From positions 1 through 26,908 of the forward strand of contig UQUG01000025.1 of NCBI GenBank assembly GCA_900544205.1: 26,908 bases of DNA. The letters run 5' to 3'. Below are positions 7,448-15,849 of the stretch, piece by piece (position 1 is the first letter of the stretch; every line of letters begins with the position of its first letter). The translations under genes were made by a program, and so were the position numbers. The notes below the pieces were generated by a model, which saw only the letters and a list, made by a program, of their open reading frames with translations, was not told the DNA's origin and made no database searches. This stretch comes from an uncultured Collinsella sp. (lineage in GTDB: Bacteria > Actinomycetota > Coriobacteriia > Coriobacteriales > Coriobacteriaceae).

Positions 7448-8326
7448 CTAGTTAAGAAGTTGTGCCATGGCGTTGACGAATTTTTGGACTTGGAGGGTGG
7501 GCTCGAGCGGATAGTGCAAAAAGACCGGCACCTCGCGACCGCATAGGAATGGCACGCCCACAAAGGCCGGGTGTACCCCCGACCATGCGCCGCAGGTGAG
7601 CACCGCGTCGCCCTTTTCCTCTGCCTCGTTAAAGAGCGCAAAGTCAAAGCTGTCCACGTCGATCACGTCCACGCCGCCGTCGGCCAGAAGGTCGATGCGC
7701 AGGCTGTCCATGGCGTCGTTGCCGTGGCGGAGCACGCGCAGGCGCATACCCTCCAAGTCGGCGACCGTAATGCGATTCTTGCGCGCCAGCGGGCTCGTGC
7801 GCGGCAGGTCGATATAAAACGGCACGTTAACGATGCGGAGCTTTTGGCAGGCGTCACCCCAGCGCGGGGTCGAAAAACTCGACTGCACCACATCGACCTC
7901 GCGACCGAGGCTGCGCATGACGGTCTCGCGTTCGTCGTAGAGGTCGCTTACCGGCACGATCTCAAATCGCAGCGACGGTTCCAGATCGTGGATGCCCGAC
8001 CACATCGACAGCGTCTGGCGCCCCGGGCACATCATCGACACGCCCAGGCGCACGGCACCGCCATCGCCCGCCGCGCGTCGGGCACGGCGCAGCGCATCCT
8101 CGGACTGCCGCATGATCGAGCGCGCGTCGTCCACCAGCAGTGCGCCCGCCGGCGTCACCTTGACGCCCGAGTGCGAGCGTTCGAACAGCGTGATGCCGAA
8201 CTCGGCCTCGAATCCCGACACCTGCTTGACGAGCGCCGGGGTCGACACGCGCAATTTTGCCGCCGCACGCGAGAAGCTTCCCAGCTCCGCGGCGGCCGAT
8301 ATGGCCTCAAGTCGTCGATCGTACAC
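7448..8326 (-). CDS. LysR-family transcriptional regulator
   Basis: A 292-residue LysR-type regulator: an N-terminal winged helix-turn-helix (about 1-60; GSFSRAAAKLRVS and the following LVKQVSGFEAEFGI are characteristic) and a C-terminal periplasmic-binding-fold effector domain. The start is taken as GTG at 8326, because GGGAG lies 6 nt upstream and the protein then begins YDRRLEAISAAAELGSF, the usual LysR spacing; an ATG at 8359 would add 11 residues without a ribosome site. It is transcribed divergently from the SDR-MFS-Gfo/Idh operon, the classic arrangement for a LysR protein controlling its neighbours in response to their substrate. It also lies just upstream of the pilus operon on the same strand, and I see no strong terminator after it, so read-through is possible. 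Confidence 0.9.
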   Translation of the reverse strand: MYDRRLEAISAAAELGSFSRAAAKLRVSTPALVKQVSGFEAEFGITLFERSHSGVKVTPAGALLVDDARSIMRQSEDALRRARRAAGDGGAVRLGVSMMCPGRQTLSMWSGIHDLEPSLRFEIVPVSDLYDERETVMRSLGREVDVVQSSFSTPRWGDACQKLRIVNVPFYIDLPRTSPLARKNRITVADLEGMRLRVLRHGNDAMDSLRIDLLADGGVDVIDVDSFDFALFNEAEEKGDAVLTCGAWSGVHPAFVGVPFLCGREVPVFLHYPLEPTLQVQKFVNAMAQLLN

Positions 8327-8394
8327 GTCAATCTCCCGTTTTCGTGCCCGTGGCCACATGGTGCCACAGGGGGTTGTTTTCGCAGGTCACACGT

Positions 8395-8432
8395 TCAATT
8401 AATTGAGAATAAACTGCATCGCACAGTGTAAA
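8395..8432 (+). promoter_or_regulatory. Candidate LysR operator and SDR-operon promoter
   Basis: A perfect 12-bp palindrome TCAATTAATTGA (8395-8406) fits a LysR-type T-N11-A core. TTGAGA (8403-8408) overlaps it and TGTAAA follows after 18 nt (8427-8432), a weak promoter match. The overlap would allow the LysR protein to control access of polymerase. Confidence 0.4.
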
Positions 8433-8510
8433 CCTACGGTTAACGCCATTCTAACAAATATGCAATTCACCTGCGCAAATGCAAAGCATACGATAACCAG
8501 CGAAAACCAC

Positions 8511-8537
8511 GTGGGTCGGTTAATGGGAGCGACCCAC
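8511..8537 (+). promoter_or_regulatory. Leader hairpin before the SDR gene
   Basis: A perfect 8-bp stem, GTGGGTCG (8511-8518) with CGACCCAC (8530-8537), encloses an 11-nt loop and ends 26 nt before the start codon, just ahead of the ribosome site GAAGGGAAG. No U tract follows, so it is more likely an mRNA stability or translation element than an attenuator. Confidence 0.45.
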
Positions 8538-8563
8538 CGGGAGGCACAAGAAGGGAAGTTCCT

Positions 8564-9445
8564 ATGAGCAATTGGCTTAAGCTCGAGGGCGATGTCTGCG
8601 CCGTGACTGGCGCGCTCGGCGGTATGGGCGCCGAGATCTGCCGCGAGTTCGCCCGCAATGGCGCCAACGTCGTCCTGCTCGACCTGGACAAGGAGAAGGT
8701 CAAGGCCGCTGCCGCCGACCTCGCTGCCGAGTTTGGCATCCACGCCGAGGGTTACAAGATGAACGCCACCGACGAGGCCGAGGTTCAGGCTGCCGTCGAC
8801 GCCACCATCGCCAACTTCGGCCGCGTCGACGTCCTCGTCAACACTGCCGGCATCCTGCGCTTCGCCGCCATGGAGGACCTGCCGCTGAGCGACTGGGAGC
8901 AGGTGCTCAACGTCAACCTCACCGGCTACTTCATCACCTCGCAGCGCTTTGGTCGCGAGATGATCAAGGCCGGCCAGGGCCGCCTGGTGCACATCTCGAC
9001 CGTCGCCAGCCACTCCCCCGAGACGTTCTCGGGCGTGTACAGCTCCACCAAGGCCGGCGTGAACATGATGTCCAAGATGCTCGCCGCCGAGTGGGGCCCC
9101 TACGGCGTCCGCTCCAACTGCGTCGAACCCTGCTTCGTTAAGACCCCGATGTCGGCCAACTTCTACGCCGACCCCGAGGTCGAAAAGAGCCGCAGCCGTC
9201 TGATCGCCACGCGCCGCATCGGCGAGGTCAGCGATATCGCCAACGCCGTCATGTTCCTGGCGTCCACGCGCTCGGACTTCACCACCGGCGACGCCATCAA
9301 GGTCGACGGCGGCTTCTCCAACATGATGGGCGACCTCACCGCCAAGCCCGGCGGCCGTCGCGCCTATGCCGACAACTACCTTAAGAACAAGGGTGTCGAG
9401 CTCTGGTCCGATGAGTCCGGCGTCGCCAAGCCGACTGACCAGTAA
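8564..9445 (+). CDS. Short-chain dehydrogenase/reductase (SDR)
   Basis: A 293-residue classical SDR oxidising or reducing a hydroxyl/keto group with NAD(P). The Rossmann motif TGALGGMG is at 15-22, Asp40 after VVLL favours NAD(H), NTAG is at 93-96 and the active site YSSTK gives Tyr159 and Lys163. The catalytic Ser position, 13 residues before Tyr, seems to be Thr146 (ISTVAS). The C-terminus extends some 40 residues beyond the usual DGGF end. The ribosome site is GAAGGGAAG. First gene of an operon with an MFS carrier (65 nt downstream) and a Gfo/Idh oxidoreductase; related SDRs include gluconate and other sugar-acid or polyol dehydrogenases. The substrate is unknown; a hydroxysteroid substrate cannot be excluded. 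Confidence 0.92.
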   Translation: MSNWLKLEGDVCAVTGALGGMGAEICREFARNGANVVLLDLDKEKVKAAAADLAAEFGIHAEGYKMNATDEAEVQAAVDATIANFGRVDVLVNTAGILRFAAMEDLPLSDWEQVLNVNLTGYFITSQRFGREMIKAGQGRLVHISTVASHSPETFSGVYSSTKAGVNMMSKMLAAEWGPYGVRSNCVEPCFVKTPMSANFYADPEVEKSRSRLIATRRIGEVSDIANAVMFLASTRSDFTTGDAIKVDGGFSNMMGDLTAKPGGRRAYADNYLKNKGVELWSDESGVAKPTDQ

Positions 9446-9510
9446 ACCAACCTAACAGGGAGGCCCGCGAATACGCCTGCTCCTCCCCCGTATCGATTAG
9501 AAAGAGTCCA

Positions 9511-10767
9511 ATGGCTTCCACCAACTCCAACAAGGGTCGCGCCGTCGTGCTTTCCGCCGCGTGCGTCACCATGTTCTTCATCAGCTCCATCGCGCTGTAT
9601 TCCGTCGTGAGCAAGAACCTGCTCGCCGTCTACCCCGAGTGGTCCAGCGCTCTTACCTGGGCCTTCCCGGTCTTTCAGACCATCATGGCCGCGACGGGCA
9701 TCTTCGCCGGCCGCATCTCCGATAAGATCGGCCCGCGCAACGTCGTGATCGCCGCCGCCGTGTGCTACGGCGTGGGCTGGTTCATGTCCGGCACCGTCAC
9801 CGAGCCGTGGCAGTTCTACCTGTGGTTCTCGCTCGTCGCCGCCATCGGCAACGGCCTGGGCTACAACCCGGCGCTCACCACGGGTCAGAAGTGGTTCATC
9901 GACAAGAAGGGCCTTGCCTCCGGCATCACCCTGGCCGCTTCGACCGCCGGCCCCGCCGTGCTGTCCCCGGTGCTCGCCTCGCTGCTCATCCCAAGCCTGG
10001 GAATCTTTGGCGCCCTTAAGGCGCTCGGCGTTATCTTCTTTGTGATGATCACCGCCTCCGCCCTGTTCCTGAAGGCCCCCGAGGCCGGTTGGCTGCCCGA
10101 GGGCTTCGAGGCCCCCAAGGGCGGCGCGCATGCCGGCACCTTCGGCGACCTCACCCCGGGCGAGATGGTCAAGACCCCGCGCTTCTGGGTTCTCATCGTC
10201 ACCTTCGCCTTTGCCGCCACCGCGGGCACCCTGCTCGTGGGCAAGGTTGCCTCCATCGCCGCCGTCCAGCTCTTCGCCGACCCCACGAGCGCCGCGGCCG
10301 TCGCCCTCGGCGGTGTGGTGGTCTCCGTCAACACCTGCGCCAACTTGGTTGGCCGCCTGTCCTTTGGCCAGATCATCGACAAGCTCGGCGCCTATAAGTC
10401 GCTGCTCATCAGCCTTGTCGTCACCATCGTCGCACTCGTCATCATGTCGATGAGCTTTACGCAGAGCATGTTCTTTGTGGCGCTCGCCCTGCTCGGCTTT
10501 AGCTTTGGCGCCCTGCTCGTCATCTACCCGCCGCTCACCGGTGGCGCCTTTGGTACCAGCAACATCGGTGTCAACTACGGCATCATGTTTTTGGGTTATG
10601 CCGCTTCCACCTGGATCAGCCAGCCCATCACCGCCGTGCTGTATCACGCCGAGGCCGGCAGCGCCGCCTACCAGCAGTCCTTCTACGGCGCCATTGTGAT
10701 CGCCGCCATCGCCGTCGTGCTCACCGTCTACATGATGGTCTCCGACAGCAAGAAGAAGTCCGCCTAG
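9511..10767 (+). CDS. MFS transporter, oxalate/formate antiporter (OFA) type
   Basis: A 418-residue, 12-TM major facilitator. GRISDKIGPRN (about 69-79) is the loop 2-3 signature, and GYNPALTTGQKWF(I)DKKGLASG (about 117-138) is characteristic of the OFA family. A hydrophilic centre with GWLPEGFEAP lies at about 192-201. OFA carriers move small carboxylates, often by exchange. Placed between an SDR and a Gfo/Idh dehydrogenase, it most simply imports their substrate or exports their product. The upstream 65-nt gap has a small inverted repeat (gggagg 9458-9463, cctccc 9482-9487). The ribosome site AAAGAG is modest. Confidence 0.9.
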   Translation: MASTNSNKGRAVVLSAACVTMFFISSIALYSVVSKNLLAVYPEWSSALTWAFPVFQTIMAATGIFAGRISDKIGPRNVVIAAAVCYGVGWFMSGTVTEPWQFYLWFSLVAAIGNGLGYNPALTTGQKWFIDKKGLASGITLAASTAGPAVLSPVLASLLIPSLGIFGALKALGVIFFVMITASALFLKAPEAGWLPEGFEAPKGGAHAGTFGDLTPGEMVKTPRFWVLIVTFAFAATAGTLLVGKVASIAAVQLFADPTSAAAVALGGVVVSVNTCANLVGRLSFGQIIDKLGAYKSLLISLVVTIVALVIMSMSFTQSMFFVALALLGFSFGALLVIYPPLTGGAFGTSNIGVNYGIMFLGYAASTWISQPITAVLYHAEAGSAAYQQSFYGAIVIAAIAVVLTVYMMVSDSKKKSA

Positions 10768-10775
10768 TTTTACCG

Positions 10776-10806
10776 ATGCGACAAAGGGACGGCCCCTTTG
10801 TCGCAT
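10776..10806. repeat. 31-bp intergenic palindrome, copy 1
   Basis: Arms atgcgacaaaggg (10776-10788) and its exact complement (10794-10806) surround a 5-nt centre. A second copy with the same arms but a different centre is at 11996-12026. It lies 8 nt after the MFS stop, between two genes of one operon. It resembles a REP-type dispersed palindrome. Confidence 0.8.
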
Positions 10807-10837
10807 TCCACCGGTCACCAGTATTTAAGGAGTCGAA

Positions 10838-11878
10838 ATGTCTGAGCTCAACCCCGTCCGCATTGCCGTTATCGGCGCCGGCGCCATGGGCCGCAACCAC
10901 ATCCGCTTTGTCACCGAGGAGCCCGAGGCCGAGCTCGTCGCCATCGCCGACGCCTTTGAGGGCGCCCGCGCCACGGCCGAGGCCGCCGGCGTGCCGTTTT
11001 ACACCGATCCCGCCCAGATGATGGACGAGGTCAAGCCCGAGGCCGTCATTATCGCCACCCCCAACGACCTGCACCTGGGCGTTGCTCGCGAGGCTGTGAA
11101 GCGCAATATCGTGCCGTTGGTCGAAAAGCCGATCTCCAACGACCTGGAGGATGCCCAGGCCTTCGCCGCCGAGGCCGAGACCGCTGGCGTGCCCGTGCTC
11201 GTGGGTCAGCACCGTCGCCACAATCCCTTCGTCAACAAGGCCAAGGAGATCATCGAGGCCGGCGAGCTGGGCAAGCTCACCGTGTCGAGCTTCCACTACA
11301 TGATCTATAAGAATGACGAGTACTTCGATGTCGAGTGGCGCCGCAAGAAGGGTGCCGGCCCGATCCTGGTCAACCTGGTGCACGACGTCGATCTGCTCCG
11401 CTACCTGCTGGGCGAGCCCGTTGCCGTCCAGGGCATGCAGTCCAGCGCCGCCCGCGGTTTTGAGACCGAGGACTCCGCCGTGGTCAACGTCCGTTTTGCC
11501 GATGGCGCGCTTGCGAGCATGACCATCTCCGACGCCACCGCCAGCCCCTGGAACTGGGAGGCCACCGCTCGCGAGGATCCACAGTACCGCCCCTTCGACG
11601 CCGACGCCTACTTTATTGGCGGAACCTTGGGTGCCCTTTCGCTGCCCCGCCTGCATCAGTTCTCCTACGACGGCGCCTCCAACTGGCACAAGCCGCTGCA
11701 GATGGAGATTCCGGCCGTGGACCCGGCACTACCGCACAAGATGCAGCTCAAGCACTTTGTGAAGGTCGTCCGCCGCGAGGTTGAGCCCGTCGTGACCCCC
11801 GCCGATAACGTCAAGACGCTCACACTTCTCAACGCCATCAAGGAGGCCGCCGAGACCGGCCAGCTCGTCGAGCTGTAA
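10838..11878 (+). CDS. Gfo/Idh/MocA family oxidoreductase
   Basis: A 346-residue NAD(P)-dependent dehydrogenase. N-terminal Rossmann fold with VIGAGAMGRNH (about 11-21), then ATPNDLH and the family motif EKPISND (about 95-101), followed by GQHRRHNPF and a C-terminal beta-sheet domain (DVEWRRKKGAGPILVNLVHDVDLLRYL, start about 165, carries the catalytic-type Asp and His). The family acts on cyclic polyols, sugars and their acids. A strong ribosome site AAGGAG precedes the ATG. It is the last gene of the SDR-MFS operon, though the palindrome upstream may lower its expression relative to the first two genes. With two dehydrogenases and a carrier, an epimerisation by oxidation then reduction, or a stepwise oxidation, is plausible. 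Confidence 0.92.
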   Translation: MSELNPVRIAVIGAGAMGRNHIRFVTEEPEAELVAIADAFEGARATAEAAGVPFYTDPAQMMDEVKPEAVIIATPNDLHLGVAREAVKRNIVPLVEKPISNDLEDAQAFAAEAETAGVPVLVGQHRRHNPFVNKAKEIIEAGELGKLTVSSFHYMIYKNDEYFDVEWRRKKGAGPILVNLVHDVDLLRYLLGEPVAVQGMQSSAARGFETEDSAVVNVRFADGALASMTISDATASPWNWEATAREDPQYRPFDADAYFIGGTLGALSLPRLHQFSYDGASNWHKPLQMEIPAVDPALPHKMQLKHFVKVVRREVEPVVTPADNVKTLTLLNAIKEAAETGQLVEL

Positions 11879-11951
11879 CGCCCCAGGGTGGGCCGCGGCA
11901 GAAACCCTGCGCCGAGCCCCTCGGCCCGCTATCGACAAGCCCCTCTTCTCT

Positions 11952-11985
11952 GCCCCGCGAGCAGCCTCCTGCCCGCGGGGCTTTT
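11952..11985 (+). terminator. Intrinsic terminator of SDR-MFS-Gfo/Idh operon
   Basis: Stem gccccgcg (11952-11959) pairs with cgcggggc (11974-11981), 14-nt loop, followed by TTTT. It lies about 75 nt after the Gfo/Idh stop and ahead of tex. Confidence 0.8.
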
Positions 11986-11995
11986 GTGCAGTGGC

Positions 11996-12026
11996 ATGCG
12001 ACAAAGGGACAGTCCCTTTGTCGCAT
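11996..12026. repeat. 31-bp intergenic palindrome, copy 2
   Basis: Same 13-bp arms as the copy at 10776-10806, with the 5-nt centre acagt instead of acggc. It lies between the operon terminator and the tex gene. The conserved arms and free centre indicate that the arm sequence is what is maintained or spread. Confidence 0.8.
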
Positions 12027-12085
12027 CGCGGGTGGTATCCTTGGTAGCCCTGTGCTGCAAACGCACCTTAAACGCAAGGAGTCCC

Positions 12086-14233
12086 ATGGATCTTATCGCC
12101 CAGCTTGCCCGCGAGCTCAACCTTAAGGCCGTCAATGTCGAGGCGGCCGTCAAGCTCATCGACGAGGGCAACACCATCCCCTTCATCTCGCGCTACCGCA
12201 AGGAAGCCACGGGCGGCATGGACGACGTCGCCCTGCGCGCGCTCGACGAACGCCTGTCCTACCTGCGCAACCTTGAGCAGCGCAAGGAAGACGTCATCCT
12301 GCTCATCGACGCCCAGGGCAAACTCACGCCCGAGCTCGAGCAGCAGATTCGCGAGGCCACGCAGCTCCAGCGCGTCGAGGACCTCTACAAGCCCTACCGT
12401 AAAAAGCGCATGACCCGCGCGCAGAAGGCCCGTGAGGCAGGCCTGGAGCCCCTCGCCAACATGATCATCATGCAGGCGTCGGCCAAGGGCAGCGCGCTCG
12501 ACGCCGCCGCGGCCTATATCAACGAGGACGCCGGCTTCGACACCGCCGAGAAGGCGCTCGCCGGTGCCGCCGACATCGTGGCCGAGACAGTGGCCGAGGA
12601 CCCCGAGAACGTCGCCGACCTGCGCGCCTTTACGCAAAACACCGCCGACATCGTTGTCGAGGCGACCGACCCCGCCGAGAAGACTCCCTACGAGCCCTAC
12701 TACAACTTTGACGAGCCGCTGCGCCGCATCCCCAACCACCGCGTGCTGGCCATCGACCGCGGCGAGCGCGAGGGCAAGCTCCGCGTGCGCGTAAACGTCG
12801 ACGGCGCTGCCGCCACGGCGCGTCTCGGCAGCCGCTGGCCCCGCCGCCAGGGCGTCTTCGCGCCCGTCTTTGACGCCGCCATCGCCGACGGCTACAAGCG
12901 CCTGATGGCCCCATCGCTGGAGCGCGAGGCCCGCGCCAAGCTCACCGTCCGTGCTCAGACCGAGGCCATCAACGTCTTTGCCAAGAACCTTGAGGGTCTG
13001 CTCTCGGCCCGCCCCGTCCGCGGCGCCCGCGTGCTCGCGCTCGACCCGGGCTACCGCACCGGCTGCAAGGTCGCCGTCATGGACGAGACCGGCAAGCTGC
13101 TTGACCACGGCGTGGTCTACCCCACCAAGCCGCGCCACGACGTCGCCGGCACCAAGCGCGAGCTCGCCCGCCTCGTCAAAAAGGACGGCGTCAACACCAT
13201 CGTTATCGGCAACGGCACCGCCAGCCGCGAGACCGAGGAAGTCGTCTCGGAGTTCATTGCCGAGCAGGCGCCCGGCTTGCGCTACACCATCGTGAACGAG
13301 GCCGGCGCGTCGGTGTACTCCGCCTCCGAGCTCGCGAGCCAAGAGTATCCCGACCTGGACGTCACCGTGCGCGGCGCCATGAGCCTGGGCCGCCGCTTGC
13401 AGGACCCGCTGGCCGAGCTCGTCAAGATTCCGCCCCAGTCCATCGGCGTGGGCCAGTACCAGCACGACCTTGACCAGGCCGAGCTTTCGCGCACGCTGGG
13501 CCACGTGGTGGAGGACGTCGTCAACCGCGTGGGCGTCGACGTCAACACCGCGAGCGCGAGCCTACTGGGCTACGTGTCGGGCATCACGCCGAGCGTGGCC
13601 AAGAACATCGTTGCCTACCGCGAGGAAAACGGCGCCTTTACCGATCGCCGCCAGCTCAAGAAGGTCCCCAAACTGGGCCCCAAGGCATATCTCAACGCCG
13701 CTGGCTTCCTACGCATCAGCGGCGGTAAAAACCCGCTCGACGCGACGAGCGTCCACCCCGAAAGCTACGAGGTGGCGACGTCCGTCCTGGAGCGCGCCGG
13801 CGTGGCGGCCAGCGAGCTCAGCCGCGGCGGCGTGCCCGATATCGAGCGCCGCCTGGGCAGCATCTCGGCGCTGGCAAGCGACCTGGACTGTGGCACCCTG
13901 ACGCTCATCGACATCGTCAACGAGCTCAAGAAGCCCGGCCGCGACCCACGCGACGACGCGCCCGAGGTGGTCTTTAGTCGCTCGGCGCTTTCCATCGACG
14001 ACCTGGAGCCCGGCATGGAACTCAAGGGCACGGTGCGCAACGTCGTCGACTTTGGCGCCTTCGTCGACGTGGGCGTGCACCAGGACGGCCTCGTGCACAT
14101 CTCCAAGCTGGCCAACCACTTCGTCAAGCACCCGAGCGACGTAGTGCGCGTCGGCGACACGGTAAAGGTGTGGGTCGAAAAGGTCGATCGCGACCGCAAG
14201 AAAATCTCCCTCACCATGGTGCAGGGGAAGTAA
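12086..14233 (+). CDS. tex: Tex family RNA-binding transcription accessory protein
   Basis: A 715-residue cytoplasmic nucleic-acid-binding protein of the conserved Tex family. The order is the helical Tex N-terminal domain (about 1-190), a central linker (EPYYNFDEPLRRIPNHRVLAI), a YqgF/RNase H-like fold (about 312-440, begins VLALDPGYRTGCKVAV), helix-hairpin-helix repeats (about 480-560, VNTASASLLGYVSGI), and a C-terminal S1 RNA-binding domain (about 645-715, GTVRNVVDFGAFVDVGVHQD). Length is typical. The start at 12086 has AAGGAG 4 nt upstream and gives the usual N-terminus; the open frame continues leftward through the palindrome but that part is not coding. Heavy use of C-ending codons matches a native, well-expressed core gene. 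Family role: transcription and RNA quality, not fully defined. Confidence 0.96.
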   Translation: MDLIAQLARELNLKAVNVEAAVKLIDEGNTIPFISRYRKEATGGMDDVALRALDERLSYLRNLEQRKEDVILLIDAQGKLTPELEQQIREATQLQRVEDLYKPYRKKRMTRAQKAREAGLEPLANMIIMQASAKGSALDAAAAYINEDAGFDTAEKALAGAADIVAETVAEDPENVADLRAFTQNTADIVVEATDPAEKTPYEPYYNFDEPLRRIPNHRVLAIDRGEREGKLRVRVNVDGAAATARLGSRWPRRQGVFAPVFDAAIADGYKRLMAPSLEREARAKLTVRAQTEAINVFAKNLEGLLSARPVRGARVLALDPGYRTGCKVAVMDETGKLLDHGVVYPTKPRHDVAGTKRELARLVKKDGVNTIVIGNGTASRETEEVVSEFIAEQAPGLRYTIVNEAGASVYSASELASQEYPDLDVTVRGAMSLGRRLQDPLAELVKIPPQSIGVGQYQHDLDQAELSRTLGHVVEDVVNRVGVDVNTASASLLGYVSGITPSVAKNIVAYREENGAFTDRRQLKKVPKLGPKAYLNAAGFLRISGGKNPLDATSVHPESYEVATSVLERAGVAASELSRGGVPDIERRLGSISALASDLDCGTLTLIDIVNELKKPGRDPRDDAPEVVFSRSALSIDDLEPGMELKGTVRNVVDFGAFVDVGVHQDGLVHISKLANHFVKHPSDVVRVGDTVKVWVEKVDRDRKKISLTMVQGK

Positions 14234-14268
14234 CAGAAGGGCGAGCCGCCGCCATCCATCGTCGAACC

Positions 14269-14343
14269 TGCAAGTTTTTCTCACCAGATGGGAAAAACTT
14301 GCAAACTTTGCAAGTTTTTGTTACGCTCTGAGAAAAACTTGCA
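14269..14343. promoter_or_regulatory. Four alternating copies of an 11-mer before the ATPase gene
   Basis: TGCAAGTTTTT occurs at 14269-14279 and 14309-14319, and its reverse complement at 14293-14303 and 14333-14343. The two inverted pairs repeat with a 40-bp period, and the last copy ends 13 nt before the ATPase start. Each pair can form a hairpin. This looks like an operator array or paired RNA hairpins controlling the next gene; it may also help end tex transcription. Confidence 0.7.
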
Positions 14344-14356
14344 GATTGGACGAACG

Positions 14357-15646
14357 ATGAACGGGCAGCCCGTAGCAAGGGATAACTACCTCAAGAAGCT
14401 GATCGCTTTTCGCGATTCAGATGTTATCAAGGTCGTCACCGGCATGCGGCGGTGCGGCAAATCAACGTTGCTCGACATGATGCGCTCCTATCTTGCCAAA
14501 AACGGCGTGCCGACCGAACGCCTCCTCTCCTTTCGAATGGAATCATTCGAGCTCGAGGGAGTTCGCGATTGGCGCGAGCTTTACCGCCATGTCGTCGAGC
14601 GGATGCCGTCGAGCGGAAGGTGCTACCTCTTCTTCGATGAGCTGCAAGAAGTTGCCAACTGGGAGAAAGCCATCAACGCGCTTCGCGTCGACAAAGACTG
14701 CGACATCTACGTTACGGGCTCGAATGCGTTTTTGCTCTCAAGCGAAATAGCGACCCTGATCTCGGGAAGATACGTCGAGATCAGAATGCACCCGTTGTCT
14801 TTCTCCGAATACCTCGACTTCCTTGGTCCGACCGAAGTCACGAGCAGATATGCCGTCTTTGGGAGGGAAGAAATCACCCCGCTCGACGAGCTGCTCGACC
14901 GGTACCTGAAATTTGGAGGGCTCCCCTATCTCGCGATCTCCGGCCTGCCCGAACGGGAGATGAAAGACTACATCTGGAGCACCTATCAAACCATTGTTGG
15001 TCGCGACATCTTGACCCGGGAGGCCCGCCGAGGACGGAGGGCCGTAACGAGCAGAGACCTACTCGACAGGGTTTGCGCCTATTTGGCCGACAACATCTCA
15101 AACCCGACATCGATCAACAAGATCGTCGGGTCTTTGAACGAGACCGGAACAAAAACTTCGCACGGCGTCATCGACACCTGCGTGTCGTCGCTCGAGGAAA
15201 CCTATATCTTCTCCCATGCCCGTCGCTTTGACATCAAAGGGCGCGAGGTGCTCAAAACCGGGGGAAAATACTACATCGAGGACCTTGGGCTCCGTGCCCA
15301 CCTCGACGGCTATCGCGGCAGTGATAGCGGGCGCGTGCTCGAAAACGCCGTATATAACCGCCTTGTCATCGATGGGTATCGGGTTTTCACGGGGCACATG
15401 CGGAATGCCGAGATTGATTTCGTCGCTATCGGCGACGGGGCGGACCGCAAGTTTATCCAGGTCACGGACACTATTGACGAGGAAGCCACGCGCGAGCGCG
15501 AGCTGCGCCCCTTCGAGCTGAAATCGCTCGAGAAGGTCGCTGCCGGTTACGAGAAGATCCTCGTTGTCCGTCACGGCGATCACCCTACGGACATAGACGG
15601 CATCAGAATCGTTTCGGCTGTCGATTTTCTGCTTGGGCGCTTCTAG
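14357..15646 (+). CDS. AAA ATPase with DUF4143 domain
   Basis: A 429-residue solitary ATPase of the AAA_14/DUF4143 group. Walker A GMRRCGKST (29-37), Walker B YLFFDELQE (about 94-102), sensor motif VTGSNAFLLSSE, then SGRYVEIRMHPLSFSEYL, the family linker. The C-terminal DUF4143 region has IFSHARRFDIKGREVL, KYYIEDLGLR and LENAVYNRL, and ends in a restriction-endonuclease-like core with EIDFVA and IQV. These genes are widespread, mobile and of unproved function; defence or DNA maintenance roles have been suggested. The start at 14357 is chosen because the protein then begins in the usual way (RDNYLKKLIAFRDSDVIKVV); an upstream ATG at 14288 would run through the repeat array. Codon use is less C-biased than in tex, consistent with later acquisition. 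No partner gene adjoins it. Confidence 0.88.
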   Translation: MNGQPVARDNYLKKLIAFRDSDVIKVVTGMRRCGKSTLLDMMRSYLAKNGVPTERLLSFRMESFELEGVRDWRELYRHVVERMPSSGRCYLFFDELQEVANWEKAINALRVDKDCDIYVTGSNAFLLSSEIATLISGRYVEIRMHPLSFSEYLDFLGPTEVTSRYAVFGREEITPLDELLDRYLKFGGLPYLAISGLPEREMKDYIWSTYQTIVGRDILTREARRGRRAVTSRDLLDRVCAYLADNISNPTSINKIVGSLNETGTKTSHGVIDTCVSSLEETYIFSHARRFDIKGREVLKTGGKYYIEDLGLRAHLDGYRGSDSGRVLENAVYNRLVIDGYRVFTGHMRNAEIDFVAIGDGADRKFIQVTDTIDEEATRERELRPFELKSLEKVAAGYEKILVVRHGDHPTDIDGIRIVSAVDFLLGRF

Positions 15647-15759
15647 CATCGATGTCACCCATCGCGACGATTCGTTCATCGAAGACGGAATCGCTTGACC
15701 GATTATTCGAACCTGTCCCATACGACCGTCGCCCCACGGCATGGGCAAATATACCGCTG

Positions 15760-15795
15760 GAGGCGCTCGATAGGCCACGTCCTGCCGAGCGCCTC
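15760..15795 (+). other. 10-bp stem hairpin after the ATPase gene
   Basis: gaggcgctcg (15760-15769) pairs with cgagcgcctc (15786-15795), 16-nt loop, followed by the imperfect T-rich tccttct. It may be a weak terminator for the ATPase gene or a separate element. Confidence 0.4.
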
Positions 15796-15849
15796 TCCTT
15801 CTAAAGCGATCTGGCCGAAACTCCGAAGCGCGAAACGTCGTTCCTCTGA

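Noticed and set aside
9458..9487. Terminator between SDR and MFS genes
   Set aside because: Only 6-bp arms and no T run; operon continuity is more likely.
9376..10818. 480-codon open frame on the minus strand opposite the SDR and MFS genes
   Set aside because: Gly/Asp/His-rich shadow of strongly GC-biased codons, no ribosome site and no family motifs.
11888..12085. Extended N-terminus of tex
   Set aside because: It would cross a terminator and a palindrome; the ATG at 12086 has a strong ribosome site and gives the normal N-terminus.
12068..13504. 478-codon open frame on the minus strand opposite tex
   Set aside because: Antisense shadow; composition is low-complexity and tex on the other strand is certain.
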